A stretch of 64,000 nt of DNA from Owenia fusiformis (GCA_903813345.2 CAIIXF020000001.1:34503366-34567365), one strand, 5' to 3'; shown: positions 12,771 to 25,649, counted from the stretch's first letter. Program-made: numbers and translations. Notes: generated by a model from the sequence alone, not told the origin.

Positions 12771-13950
12771 TATCCTAGATATGTAGGATCAAATTGTAGA
12801 TAAATATGTATATTTTCAAGAAATAGCAATAAAAAGCATTCAAGATTACTGATATAAGTATATTTTGGTTGATTTGGGAGGTATGTATGTGAATTTTTAT
12901 CAGTCTCAGAAAATGTCTCCAGAATGTAAAAACCCAACTTGTCAGATGTCCCATTGTTTGATTGTGGTAGGTACGGAAAATTTCTAACAGAATGCGTGAC
13001 ATATACATAATTCGCGTGAAAAGTCCGAAACGAAATACGTACATTTTTTTACGGCGTTCGTATTTTTGCTGTGTAGACGATCTTTTTGAGAAATTTTTCT
13101 ACAGAAATATTTTTGCTTGACAATTACCAGGCAAAATGCGTATTTGCGTGACATTTTCTGTCACGCAAAAATAACTGGCGTGACTTCAAATTCTTCAGCA
13201 AATGCGTGACAAATACGCAAATTGCGGGACAGTTGACAGGCCTGAGATAGAGGAAGGTCATGATAAACTCTTGCTTTGTTCATATAATGCTTGGTTCTTA
13301 CCTAGAAAGTTATATGTATTGAGGGAATAGTTCACTTCTAAGGTACTTCTTGAGATATGTAAAAATCTCGGTAAGGACCAAGCGTTGTGCAAAAATGGAA
13401 CTTTTCTGCAATTTTCAGCATGAAATGAAATGATGTCAGCCATTTTGAAAATCCTTAGAATGATTGTGACCGTTGTTTTTTATATATTTGAGTATATTTT
13501 CTTTATTCATATATGATCTTTTCATGAACTAATATGTATGCTTGCACTGGAGCATGACCTCTTGAGAAGCATATCTTTACCATGGCTCTAAGCAACATAA
13601 TGACATGCAATTCCTTTCAATACATTCATATGAGATGATTGTTGTACAATCATTTTATCTTGATGTTTTGTGTATATATAATTCTTTTATATTATCACAG
13701 TTCACTGACTGATCATACCAATGTTCATATTTAGAAATCCAGCTCAACTTTATTGTACAGAAGAAATATACTGAAAGTCATAATCTGTAGGCGGAAAAAC
13801 GACATCTGCTAATAAAATGCCCAAAGCAAAGGGAACTGCATCAGTGAACTGCAATCTCCCAGTACCCCCTGTATGGAGACAAGAGGGTTACATCTAAATC
13901 ATAGTAGACTCTCTTGAGATCAAGCCAACCAATTTAACTTAAACGATGCA
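12771..13950. other. No gene recognised
   Basis: AT-rich DNA. Around 13020-13240 the words 'gcgtgac', 'aaatgcg' and 'aatacgcaaattgcg' recur, suggesting an old repeat, but no family could be named. Confidence 0.35.
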
Positions 13951-13959
13951 CAGATGACC

Positions 13960-14290
13960 AACTTCAAGTAGATGGGAAATATACCAGTCTACCATCATTG
14001 TTAAAAAAGATACATTTGGCCTAATTTGTGTAAAAGTCCAGTACTCGGTTTGTGTCCGTCCTTTAAATCTCATTATACATGGGTGGAGTATAACCCAGGT
14101 CCAGATGTATGTAAAAGTATTGATGCAATCACTGGATGGTGTTGTACCTGCCTTGTTGGGAGTAGGGTTGTAGGCACAATGGGTATAAAAGCAAAAAGAA
14201 ATGCACGAAGTTTGACATTTTAAAATCAAAAGATATATATGAAATGTTGTCATCTGAAGAAGATGATGATAGCTCAGAGAATCTCTTATT
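13960..14290 (+). pseudogene. SWIM-type zinc-finger relic, probably transposon-derived
   Basis: One frame reads 'SHYTWVEYNPG', then 'IDAITGWCCTCLVGSRVVGT'. That matches the SWIM zinc-finger pattern of many invertebrate transposase-like proteins (WxEY, ITGWYCxCxxGARxVGxCxH). The preceding conserved piece 'LICVKVQ' and the 'RFVS' piece lie in the other two frames, so at least two frameshifts have accumulated. The last zinc ligands (CxH) are not preserved: the sequence reads GTMGIK. It is a broken fragment; the parent transposon family is not determined. Confidence 0.55.
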
Positions 14291-15099
14291 ATAATGAAAA
14301 AATACATGAATGTGCTGTACAGTTATGTAAAGTCCATGTGTTTTCAAATGTTGCTCTTTGTGCTTCCTCACTGTGATGTGAAATAATAAATTCAGTGTTT
14401 TACTGCCACAAACTGCATATGTGCAAATGATCTCAAGGAAGCAGATCAATATATAATTGATTGATATGCATTTTTGACTTGTTAATTACTTCATGTGTTT
14501 TTAAATGTTGCCCCTTGTTCTTTCTCATTGTGATGTAAATTAAAAAAACTCAATATTCTTTTCTGACATAGTTTCGCAAACTTTTTTTGTAGACAATTGT
14601 TCTAAATGAAGTATAAAGAAGATCACTATTCAATATTTTTTTTGTATTTTTGACGTTGTTATATTTTATATGTTTTCGACTGTTGCCCAATAGAATATGC
14701 TTTGTCACTATTATGTAAGATAATAGCAACAGAATAAATTAAAAAGTCTTAAATGACTGCAAATAATAATTACTTTGATAATAAATAGAAACATTGACAA
14801 TAATAATGTGAAAAAGGTGATTTTTCCTTGAAAAGGTCATTTTATACACGTTAATAGAATGACCTTTATTTTGAAACATAAATGTCAGAATGACCTAATT
14901 TTGAATCTGGTTATCAAACAAAGTCTCGTCTTTGATATCCTGTACAATTTTTTCTAAATATCTTGGGGGCTAATATAGGGTCTTAAAGCCACTTGTCCTT
15001 TTCAGGGGATGAAAATCTAGAACTGACTAATTTTTGGGCATTCTTGGTAAATTTTAAGGGGGCCATTTTGGATTTTCCGTCCTCAAATAAATTGTGTCG
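14291..15099. other. No gene recognised
   Basis: AT-rich. Two related segments (near 14330-14370 and 14490-14540), each with a 'catgtgttttnaaatgttgc' block followed by 'ctcantgtgatgt', look like an old 160-bp direct repeat. Confidence 0.35.
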
Positions 15100-16612
15100 G
15101 TTAAGTCCTGTCTACTCATTTTTAGGATAACCATTTGACGGGATCAACCATAGGTGGGGACATTTTGTACACATTTGTGTTCTTGTTAATTTTTGTGTGA
15201 ATAAGTAGATGCATGATAGGAACGAATGTCACTAAGAATGTGAGTAGATGGATGATTATTAGTTTAGGTAAATATATTTACAATTACATACAAGAACACA
15301 AATGTGTACAATATGTCCCCACCAATGGGTGATCCCGTCTAATGGTTATCCTGAAAATGAGTAGACAAGACTTTACAAACAAGATTTTAGGACGGAAAAA
15401 TCCAAAATGGCTGCCTTGACATTTGCTCAGAATGCCTAAAAACTAATCAGTTCTAGATTTTCATACTAAGAATCATCCCTGAAAATTTGAAATTGATCTA
15501 CCAAACAGTTCACCTGAAAACACGTAGACAAGACTTTACAGGCAAGATTTTAGGACGGAAAATCCAAAATGGCTGCCTTGACATTTACCCAGAATGCCAA
15601 AAAACTAATCAGATCTAGATTTTCATACTAAAAATCATCCATAAAAATTTGAAATTGATCTACCAAACGGTTCACCTGAAAATGCGAAGACAAGACTTTA
15701 AAGACAAGATTTTAGGACGGAAAATCCAAAATGGCTTTCTTGACATTTACCCAGAATGCCAAAAAACTAATCAGATCTAGATTTTCATACTAAGAATCAT
15801 CCCTAAAAATTTGAAATTGATCTACCAAACGGTTCACCTGAAAACGCGAAGACAAGACTTTAAAGACAAGATTTTAGGATGGAAAATCCAAAATGTCTGC
15901 CTTGACATTTACCCAGAATGCCAAAAAACTAATCAGATCTAGATTTTCATACTAAGAATCATCCCTGAAAATTTGAAAATGATCTACCAAACGGTTCGCC
16001 TGAAAACGCATAGACAAGACTTTACAGACAAGATTTTAGGATTGAAAAATCCAAAATGGCTGACAATAAAAAAGTGATTATAAGTTCTTTTTACAAAATT
16101 AGCACATATAACTACTGTTAACAATAACATAGGCTTTTACAATAAAGTACACCTGGAATTATTTATAAAGCTACTAAATAGTGTAAGTATGAAAACTCAA
16201 AAACACCATTCAATATGATACAAAGTATTATCGCACGCTAACTTTTCTTAAGACATTCAAGATGGCTGCCATGACTGGGCTAACAGGTCCAAAACCTAAT
16301 CAGATCTAGAATCAAGTGAGCTTAACAGGATGTTAAAGTTTTAAAAACAACAGTGAAGCCATTTTTCTTATAAGTTTGCAGACAAGGATTTTAGCATTTG
16401 ACTTCAAAATGGCCGACAGGAAGTAGGTATCGAGTTGAAACTTTTTCGTCCATATCTGTATGCACTCATAAGTTATCCCTGTAAATTTGAATGTGATATT
16501 GGTAGCGGTTTTGGAGAAAACTGCCGGACGTACGGACGGACGGACAGACGGATGGACGGACGCGCCTAAGCCGACAATATGGCCCCACACTATGTGGTGG
16601 GGACATAAAAAA
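15100..16612 (+). mobile_element. Terminal-microsatellite tandem-repeat element, family D
   Basis: Starts with a long inverted repeat (15103-15196 against 15286-15373) containing 'ggtggggacattttgtacac'. The core has about five units of 160-166 bp, each with 'caagactttanagacaagat', 'ggacggaaaatccaaaatgg' and 'ctaatcagatctagattttc', at about 15366, 15532, 15691, 15853 and 16014. It ends with a GGAC microsatellite (16526-16562) and a palindrome like 'ccccacactatgtggtgggg' followed by 'acataaaa'. Same layout as the other families. No protein. Confidence 0.78.
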
Positions 16613-16869
16613 CACATTACACAATACAAAACACAACACAACACCAAATTCAAAAATATAGAAACAGTCTTTGTAGCATGACATAACAGAGAAGGGTGTT
16701 CATCTTATATATTATCAGATTAATATTAGTCAAAAACAAATAATGCATGTTATTAATTAAAAATGTAATTATTCTAAGAATGAATTAAGAAAATAATAAA
16801 AAATACTGCACATGGACCTTTTGATTTAAGGCCCATTTTCTTGATAATTTGACCTAAAATTAAAATCTA

Positions 16870-19800
16870 AGGCCCAAAAATTAGTACCATGGGTACTGGG
16901 CTCACATGGTGACAGAAAAAAATGGATATAATTTTTTGCTGATTTTTTGTTACAAAATTATTTCAAGCCATCTGTCTCTCAGTCAATTAAAATGGCTGAA
17001 AAAAAAACGGATATAATTTTTTGCCAATAATTTGTAACAAAATTATTTCATACAACTACTCTTTACAGTGACATGGCTTTTTGCAATGCAAGACACCTGA
17101 AATTATTTGTAAAGCTAGGAAATGGGCCAAAATTGAATTTCGCGAGACAAAAATGGCGACCATTTTGAAATCAGGCAAGCTTTTGAACCAGGAGTCATAG
17201 GGAAGTTTTTTGTATTGATGTTGAACAAAAATAACTTGAAACTGGAATCCTATCGACAGAGGTTTTAAGCAAATGGTCCAAAAGAGGATTCCGCGAGACA
17301 GATGGACATATCAATGTTAACTAAAATGGCTGAAAATAAAAAAAATGGATATAATATTTTGTCGATTTTTTGTAACAAAATTATTTCATACAACTACCTT
17401 TTACAGTGACATGGCTTTTTACAATGCAGGACAGCTGAAATTATTTGTAAAGCTAGGAAATGGGCAAAAAGTGAATTTCGCGAAACAAAAATGGCAACCA
17501 TTTTGAAAATAGGCGAGCTTTTGAAACAAGAGTCATAGGAGAGTTTTTCGTATTGATGTTGAACAAAATTAACTTAAAATGGGAATCCTATCGACAGAGG
17601 GTTTAAGGTAAATGGTCCAAAAGTGGATTTTGCGAGACAGATGGACAAATCAATGTTAACTAAAATGGCAGAAAATAAATAAATGGATATAATTTTTCCC
17701 TGATTTTTCGTAACAAAATTATTTCATACATCTACTCTTTACATTGACATGGATTTTTACAATGTAGGACACTTGAAATTATTTGTAAAGCTAGGAAATG
17801 GGTCAAAAGTGAATTTCGCGAGACAAAAATGGTGGCCATTTTGAAAATAGGCGAGCTTTTGAACCAGGAGTCATAGGGGAGTTTTCTGAATTGATGTTGA
17901 ACAGAAATAACTTAAAACAGGAATCCTATCCACAGAGGTTTTAAAACGTGCCACAGAAAGTGGATTTCGCGAGTCAGATAGACAAATCAATGTTAACTAA
18001 AATGGCTGAAAATAAAAAAATGGATACAATTTTTCGCTGATTTTTTGTAACAAAATTATTTCATATATCTACCCTTTACATTGACATGGATTTTTACAAT
18101 GTAGGACACCTGAAATTATTTGTAAAGCTAGGAAATGGGTCAAAAGTGAATTTCGCGAGACAAAAGTGACGGCCATTTTGAAAATAGCCGAACTTTTGAA
18201 CCAAGAGTCATAGGAGAGTTTTCTGTATTGATGTTGAACAAAAATAACTTAAAATGGGAATCCTATCCACAGAGGGTTTAAGGTAAATGGTCCAAAAGTG
18301 AATTTTGCGAGACAGATGGACAAATCTATGTTAACTAAAATGGCTGAAAATAAATAAATGGATATAATTTTTCGCTGATTTTTCGTAACAAAATTATTTC
18401 ATACATCTACTCTTTACTTTGCAATGGATTTCTACAATGTAGGACACTTGAAATTATTTGTAAAGCTAGGAAATGGGTCAAAAGTGAATTTCGCGAGACA
18501 AAAATGGTGGCCATTTTGAAAATAGGCGAGCTTTTGAACCAGGAGTCATAGGGGAGTTTTCTGAATTCATGTTGAACAGAAATAACTTAAAACAGGAATC
18601 CTATCGACAGAGGTTTTAAAACGTGCCACTGTTATTGACAGAAAGTGGATTTCGCGAGTCAGATAGACAAATCAATGTTAACTAAAATGGCTGAAAATAA
18701 AAAAATGGATACAATTTTTCGCTGATTTTTTGTAACAAAATTATTTCATATATCTACCCTTTATATTGACATGGATTTTTACAATGTAGGACACCTGAAA
18801 TTATTTGTAAAGCTAGGAAATGGGTCAAAAGTGAATTTCGCAAGACAAAAGTGACGGCCATTTTGAAAATAGCCGAGCTTTTGAACCAAGAGTCATAGGA
18901 GAGTTTTCTGTATTGATGTTGAACAAAAATAACTTAAAATGGGAATCCTATCCACAGAGGGTTTAAGGTAAATGGTCCAAAAGTGAATTTTGTGAGACAG
19001 ATGGACAAATCAATGTTAACTAAAATGGCTGAAAATAAATAAATGGATATAATTTTTCGCTGATTTTTCGTAACAAAATTATTTCATACATCTACTCTTT
19101 ACTTTGCAATGGATTTCTACAATGAAGGACACTTGAAATTATTTGTTAAGCTAGGAAATGGGTCAAAAGTGAATTTCGCGAGACAAAAATGGTGGCCATT
19201 TTGAAAATAGGCGAGCTTTTGAACCAGTAGTCATAGGGGAGTTTTCTGAATTCATGTTGAACAGAAATAACTTAAAACAGGAATCCTATCGACAGAGGTT
19301 TTAAAACGTGCCACTGTTATTGACAGAAAGTGGATTTCGCGAGTCAGATAGACAAATCAATGTTAACTAAAATGGCTGAAAATAAAAAAATGGATACAAT
19401 TTTTCGCTGATTTTTTGTAATAAAATTATTTCATATATCTAATCTTTACATTGACATGGATTTTTACAATGTAGGACACCTGAAATTATTTGTAAGGTTG
19501 GAAATGGGCCAAAAGTGAATTTCGCGAGACAAAAGTGACGGCCATTTTGAAAATAGGCGAGCTTTTGAACCAGGAGTCATAGGGGGGTTTTCTGTATTGA
19601 TGTTGAACAGAAATAACTTAAAACAGGAATCCTATCGACAGAGGTTAGCTAGGAAAAGGGCTAAAAGTGAATTTCGCGAGACAAAAGTGACGGCCATTTT
19701 GAAAATAGGCAAGCTTTGAACCAGGAGTCATAGGGGGGTTTTCTGTATTGATGTTGAACAGAAATAACTTAAAACAGGAATCCTATCGACAGAGGTTTTA

Positions 19801-19898
19801 AAACGTGCCACTATTGTTGACGGACGGACGGACAGACGGACGGACGGACAGACAGACGGACAAGTGAGTGATTGCAAAAGCTCACCATGTGAGCTAAT
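16870..19898 (+). mobile_element. Terminal-microsatellite tandem-repeat element, family E, long copy with dimeric array
   Basis: Starts 'gtaccatgggtactgggctc' plus 'acatggtga' and ends with a GGAC microsatellite (19820-19860), then 'gctcaccatgtgagctaata'. The start and end share an inverted 'ctcacatggtga'. In between are about eight units near 340 bp, each with 'actaaaatggctgaaaataa', 'tgtaacaaaattatttcata', 'ggaaatgggtcaaaagtgaa' and 'ggccattttgaaaatag'. Two monomer types alternate (see findings). A short copy with the same ends is at 31307-32099. Confidence 0.85.
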
Positions 19899-20002
19899 AA
19901 TAATAATAAAAAAGCCCAGTCATGCCCAGAAGATGTTTACAGTGCTTTTAAGGTCTAAGGTACCTGTTGTCAGAAGGGAGGTTAACGAGGGGTATAGCCT
20001 TT

Positions 20003-20517
20003 TTATTTTTTCGTGAAGCTACTCAGTAAAATTACGATTTCTCTGCAACCTGATGTCCAATCAAGAACATTCAAGTATCTATGTGTTCCTGACATATTTG
20101 GGCGTCCGGGAATAACAATGTTTACCCAACGTTTGCACGCTAAATTAACTTAATATATGAATGAAATCTGGAAGACAAAATTTGACATTCACAAACAAAA
20201 TTGCTTGTGAAAACTGTTTACAAAAGTGTTCCAGAGACTCTAATCTACTTGGCTAAGGTATTATTTGAAGATACATTGCCTTATTAAGCAGGTAGAGGGG
20301 CATACAGAACACGGAAGCAAATGCTATGTTGAAAATGTTTTTGTCTTCCTGACTTCAGTCATGAATTACGTCAATTTCACGTGCAAACTTTGGGTGGACA
20401 TTGTCATTACCGGATGCCCAAACATGTCAGGAATACATAGATACTCAAATGATGTTGATTGGACATCAGGGTGCAGAGAAATCGTAATTTAAATGAGTGG
20501 CTTCACGAAGAAATAAG
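20003..20517. mobile_element. MITE-like element with ~130-bp inverted arms
   Basis: 20005-20137 and 20389-20516 are inverted copies with moderate divergence. Both contain 'ttcgtgaagc', 'aattacgatttctctgca', 'cctgatgtccaatcaa' and 'gtatctatgt(g/a)ttcctgaca'. No transposase lies between them, and no target-site duplication could be assigned with confidence. Confidence 0.75.
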
Positions 20518-20532
20518 CAGCATTTTAAGCCA

Positions 20533-23500
20533 CCTTAAGGCTCAGCTGGAAAGTAACATTTTGGTAAAAAAGTGCTATACCTGCACATGTTACTTTCTGG
20601 TACAAAATTAAGTATGAAGGCATGTGTTTTTCCTTGCTTTTTTCAGGAAAGTATCATTACACTGTCTTCTTTTGGTAAACCTGGAAACAGGTCAATGGTA
20701 GCTCCTGTGTTTTCTGGAAACTTTGAAAGAAAATTTTGAAAAATAGAAAGTGTAAAATATCAGAATTTCCTGGAGTTCCAATTGAAATCCTACCAGATAT
20801 TCTAATAGTCTAGAATAGGCATGTATAAAATAAAATGACATCTTACATTTTGACGAGCACCTTAACCATGGTTATCAAATGAAAGGTAAAGGGTTTCTTT
20901 ATTGATACTGAGATTTGCCAAGATGAAAAAGGTGTCGAAGTGACTTTTGGGGTAAAAAATGTGTTTTTTGCAAAAAAAATTTAAATTAATAAAAAATATT
21001 TTTGAAAACTTATCATATAAAATACAGTCTAGTTGACTCTCAAAAGTCGAAATATACCATGTTTAATCAACTTGGGGGGATTTTGGGACCTTAATAGTTT
21101 TTTCTTTGGGATTTGCATGCAATATCGACTAAAACGAGTGTGTTTAAAATATGATGACAACGTTAACACATTTTGACGAGCAGCTTAACCATGGTTAATA
21201 ATTGAAAGGTAAAGGGTTCCTTTATTGATACTGAGATTTGCCAAGATGAAATAGGTGTCAAAGTGAGTTTTTGGGTAAAAAATGCGTTTTTTGCAAAAAC
21301 AAAATTAAATTGATAAAAATATATTTTGGAAAATTTATTATATAAAATACAGTCTAGTTGACTCTCAAAAGTCAAATTATACCATGTTTAATCAACTAGG
21401 GGGATTTTGGGAGCTTAACAATTTTTTCTTTGTGATTTGCATGCAATATCAACTAAAACGAGTGTGTTCAAAACATGATGACACCATTAACATATTTTGA
21501 CGAGCAGCTTAATCATGGTATATAATTGAAGAGTAAAGGGTCCCTTTGTTGATACTGAGATTTGCCAAGATGAAATAGGTGTCGAAGTAAGTTTTTGGGT
21601 AAAAAATGAGTTTTTGCAAAAATAAGTTTATGTTAAAAAAAACATTTTTAGAAAAATTATTATATGAAATACAGTCTTGTTGACGAAATATACCATGTTT
21701 AATCAAGGGTTCCTTTATTGATACTGAGATTTACCAAGATGAAATAGGTGTCAAAATGTGTTTCGGGTGAAATGCGTTTTTACAAGAGAAATTCAAAAAT
21801 TGAAATATCTTTTTTGAAATTAAATATTAACAAATATAGTCCGATTGATTATAAAACAAGTGAGAACAACTATTTGTTATCAATTTTGAGAGATTTTCGA
21901 AGCTGTTTGAGGTATTGTCTTGTGGTTTGTATCTTGCGAATTCAAAGGCACTTGAATTGACGTTACTGCAAGGAGTTAAGGGGGTTGCGGTTGGTGCGAT
22001 CTCAACCCCACCTAAAAAATACAACCAATAAAAGAGACGAGTGGTTTAGAATGCTTTTTGAAGTTTCTAGCTAAATTTTGAAGGAGTTGCACCAATTTTT
22101 AAAATAATACGATCGCAGCCTCCCCCTCAGCTGGTAGAAAGCGGGCTATGGCCCTGCTATGTATACCCTTTGTTTTATGTATATTCCAGTTCAAACGTTA
22201 GTTAATGAAAACACCATATAATTATCTGTGATGTAGTGGATATCTACAATGAATATTTTAATGTATCCTCTATTACAAGCTGAAGATACGTGGTCAATGA
22301 AATTTGTAAAAATTGATCATAAATAGGAAATCCTTTGAAACAAAATTATCTTTAAAATACTTCTCTCAATCAAATTATCACTAACACTGAAAGCATCACC
22401 ATTAACAATGTTAATTGTTGATTCAAATAGTATTTAATATTAACAATTAGCAAAGATTTGAACTGCATCAATCTGTTATCATATTTGCACCTAGCAGTAC
22501 ATTTGATCCAAGACACTGGGCTGATTGGCACTGACCAATAAGCGTTGCATTCCATTGTGCAGTGTATGTCTGGTATGAATGTAGAACTCATGATTAATAC
22601 AAGTACATTTGACATATATTTTAATGTGATTTTTACTTTCATCTTCTATTTCATAATTATTCTCATTTATTTATTGACTGTTATTTCATTGGTACCATCA
22701 ATTTTAAATATCAAGCATGTTACGAAAACTCTTTGTTACAGTCATGGCACACAAGTCAAGATCAAGACCAAGTATCCTCTTAGCTTGGAACATCAAAATA
22801 TCCTTTCTTAATTGCACTGTTGTGTGTCTAGCTCAGGCAAGTAGAGAGGGGGAGGGGTCACAGAGGCTTGAAGCAAGACTACCTTATTTAGCACATAATA
22901 CAACATGACTTGATTATGGGTTACTTACACAACAGTATAGTAAAATAACCATTCCGTATATCAAATAAGCATGTACTTCTGTGTGATAATTATAACAGAC
23001 TTATAAATACAGTAGCTCCCTTATGAGAGAATCTCAGGAGCAGATAATGCTGCAATGCTGTAGTGTGATTCTGATTATTGGGTTTACTAGTTCAGTAAAA
23101 TTAATCAAACCAGATTGAGTACTGTAATCTATGGATTTTTCAAAACACTGGCACATGTCCAGCATGAAACAATTGACACATTGACTACAGCTGTTTTGGC
23201 ATTTAAGTGGTGATCAACACTGGTTATATTGATTGAACTAGTTAAGAAATGAGGAATGCTATACTAATTAATCGTCTAATTAGTGCCTTTCGACACCTCA
23301 TTCACTTTGGCAAATCTCACAAATCGTTTGTAAGATATAAAGGATTATTTTGATACAGGTCTCTAGGGTGCTCGCAAAAATGTAAGAACTCTCTCTTTCT
23401 AGAGGCTTTTATTTTGAAAATATTCTAGACTATAAAAGAAGATAATGTAATGATACTTTCCTGAAAAAAGCAAGGAAATTGACACATGCCTTCATACTTA

Positions 23501-23580
23501 ATTTTGTACCAGAAAATAACATGTGCAGGTATAGCCTAGCAATTTTTTACCAAAATGTTATTTTCCAGCTGTACCTTAAG
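20533..23580. mobile_element. Large inverted-repeat element (~3 kb) enclosing a satellite array
   Basis: 20533-20662 and 23448-23580 are inverted copies sharing 'aacattttggtaaaaaa', 'tacctgcacatgtta', 'ctggtacaaaattaagtatg' and 'ccttgcttttttcaggaaag'. The interior holds an array of ~320-bp units (20850-21760), and a piece of that unit reappears inverted at about 23285-23350. No recognisable transposase. Several short open frames inside have no known domain. Confidence 0.72.
20850..21760 (+). repeat. Tandem array, ~322-bp unit, about three copies
   Basis: Units start near 20853, 21173, 21497 and, partially, 21707. Each has 'attttgacgagcagcttaa', 'tttattgatactgagatttg', 'ccaagatgaaataggtgtc' and 'gcatgcaatatcaactaaaa'. 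The later units are shorter and more diverged. Confidence 0.85.
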
Positions 23581-23652
23581 CTACATGTTTTGTATGTAAA
23601 GAATTATGATCCTCTACAGGGTTCTCCCCTTCACTGAATTACCCGATTGAGC

Positions 23653-23741
23653 ATAAGGGCGTATTTGGTAAATAGTGGTAAATAAGGGCGTATTTGGAAA
23701 ATAGTGGTAAATAAGGGCGTAATTGGAAAATAGTGGTAAAT
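23653..23741 (+). repeat. Short minisatellite, three ~28-bp units
   Basis: Three head-to-tail copies of 'taagggcgtatttggaaaat' plus 'agtggtaa', differing at one or two positions. Confidence 0.9.
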
Positions 23742-25430
23742 GGGTATCTCAAGAACAACCAATTGAGAAAGGGACACTTATCCTTGGGGGTCATAATATA
23801 TTGCACATTTAATGTACATGTTCAATGTTGCCGTCCCCAGGACAGCTACACCATATGATCAACAACTATATTTGCATCCATGTTGTAGGTTGTTGGATGT
23901 GACACATAATAAATATAATTTTAGAAGATAACTTTGAGTTATGTTTCGTGTACTAGACGTACACTTCAATACGTCCATCTCATTCGCAGTTCGTTCAGAT
24001 CACACCATGTCAGTGTGTACACATATTGCAATTGATATCCATTATGTTTTCGTAATAGATAGTAGGCAACAGGTGGAGTAGACACTTTGTCAGAGAGGAA
24101 ATATACCCATGTACCATCTGTATAATCTCTCATAACCAACCGGCATAATTTGTCATATCACCACAAATGAATTATAACATCCACACAAGAGGGGGAATAT
24201 CCCAGAATTTTTGGATAGAGGGTCATCTTAAAGAGATCTATGAATTCTGGGTTATTTCCTCATCTTATCCACAAATAAAATAGCTAGGCATTCTATATCA
24301 CTTCCTGTCCAATCAAAACAAAGTGTGGCCATGATATATTATACCCTCTTCTCCTTAAAGAAAATCAATATTACAGTTACACCTTCACAACTTTATTCCC
24401 ACCTTATTTCCAGGAAGAAGAAAACCAAACAGGATGAGTTGGCCTACTTTGAGCTAACCTCTGCTCAAAATTATATACGTATCAATTTCGAGTAACCTTA
24501 GTCGTCTTGTGGTCTCGGAAACTCCAAAAGGACAAATCCTAAATAGATTATGATGCACTTGAATTTGCTGTTTTTCTAGTTTATTGTGTCCCAGTTTGTC
24601 CCGTTTACCCTATATCCATCCCAGCTTAAACCCTCTTTTCATCTTTTTTCTTGCTAGGCTCTAGTGTGCCTTTACCGCTCTTGTGGGGATTACACTTGTT
24701 AGTATCTTTGACACATTCTCTCAAAATTGTGCATGGTAAGATTTGATTTCAATATTTTCAATTCTAATTGGAATTAAACACTGCAATGGAAATGAAGCTT
24801 ATGGATAATCAGGCCAGCTTTTGCCAAGGGGGGTTTCACTTTGCAAAAAAATCCAGTTTGGGGTTACTTTGAAAAATCACATGAAAAATGCTCAGAATGG
24901 TGTAAAACTGCATGATTTTGAAAGAATTTTTGGTTGCCCCCCCCCCCCCCCCCCCTAGGCCTGATAATGAATAATGAATTGACAAAATGAACTAAAGGAT
25001 ATTAGAACTAAGGGATAAAACATGAGAAATTTCTGGTCTGGGGTAAATATGGCTACGTAATCGTCATTTTAGGGAATAATAAAACAAATATTTCATTCTA
25101 TTTATGATAAAACTCATTTCACATGGAGCTGTTTAACTTGCTTTCAAGCTTGTGGAATATTACATGTGAATAATGTGTGTAACTGTAAGCAAAACACATT
25201 TAACACAATGTTATATAGATGTATATGAGTTCATATATTTCCACAATATAAAATTTCATACTGTATTTTAATTCATTTCTACTGTACTTACAATTATGTA
25301 AAAGTAACATTCAAATGTATTTCATTAAAAAAAATAAAACAGCAAAGATGCTAAATCAATTATCTGTTCTTACGTCTACAGTACAGTCTGCATTACCTGA
25401 ACAGAAATGGAACCGGACAAACGTGTTCAG
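23742..25430. other. No confirmed gene; low-complexity tracts
   Basis: AT-rich. A long poly-C run lies near 24937-24955. A candidate alternative exon at 24414-24495 is listed separately. Confidence 0.4.
24414..24495 (+). other. Candidate alternative terminal exon (speculative)
   Basis: A good acceptor ('accttatttccag') precedes an open stretch. Entered in the phase left by a cryptic donor at the SZRD1 stop codon, it reads KKKTKQDELAYFELTSAQNY and a few more residues to TAA at 24493-24495. A random 27-codon open stretch is not rare, so this is only a candidate. Junction reads would settle it. Confidence 0.15.
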
Positions 25431-25486
25431 AATGACAGGTGTTTGCATTTCTAGTTTTTAACATGGAAGCGTTTGATAGATTAATG

Positions 25487-25608
25487 CAAGGCATTAACAT
25501 GCAAAATGTCACCAACATTTGGTTCAGATGTCAACCGCCGATTGCAAACCCTCATAAAAACGGAGTCCATAACAACATGTCACCACTTTTTGGAGGTGAC
25601 ATAAAAAT
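25487..25608 (+). repeat. Short dispersed repeat, family H, copy 1
   Basis: Begins 'caaggcattaacatgcaaaa' plus 'tgtcaccaac' and ends 'ggaggtgacataaaaatggg'. Three further copies occur at 26471-26595, 28547-28621 and 39718-39790. Confidence 0.7.
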
Positions 25609-25649
25609 GGGACTGGACAAAAGTGTTCATACTGAGAGGTGTTCAAACC

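Noticed and set aside
16333-16684. Overlapping open frames with VRPSVRPSV repeats
   Set aside because: They translate the GGAC microsatellite at the end of a family D element. The same false peptides appear at 31.9 kb, 60.3 kb and 62.7 kb.
20265-20492. 75-residue plus-strand frame
   Set aside because: Much of it overlaps the right inverted arm of the element at 20003-20517, so the frame is incidental.
22370-22811. Hydrophobic open frames that could suggest a small membrane protein
   Set aside because: AT-rich sequence gives F/I/L-rich frames by chance; no start context, homologue or splice support, and it lies inside an inverted-repeat element.
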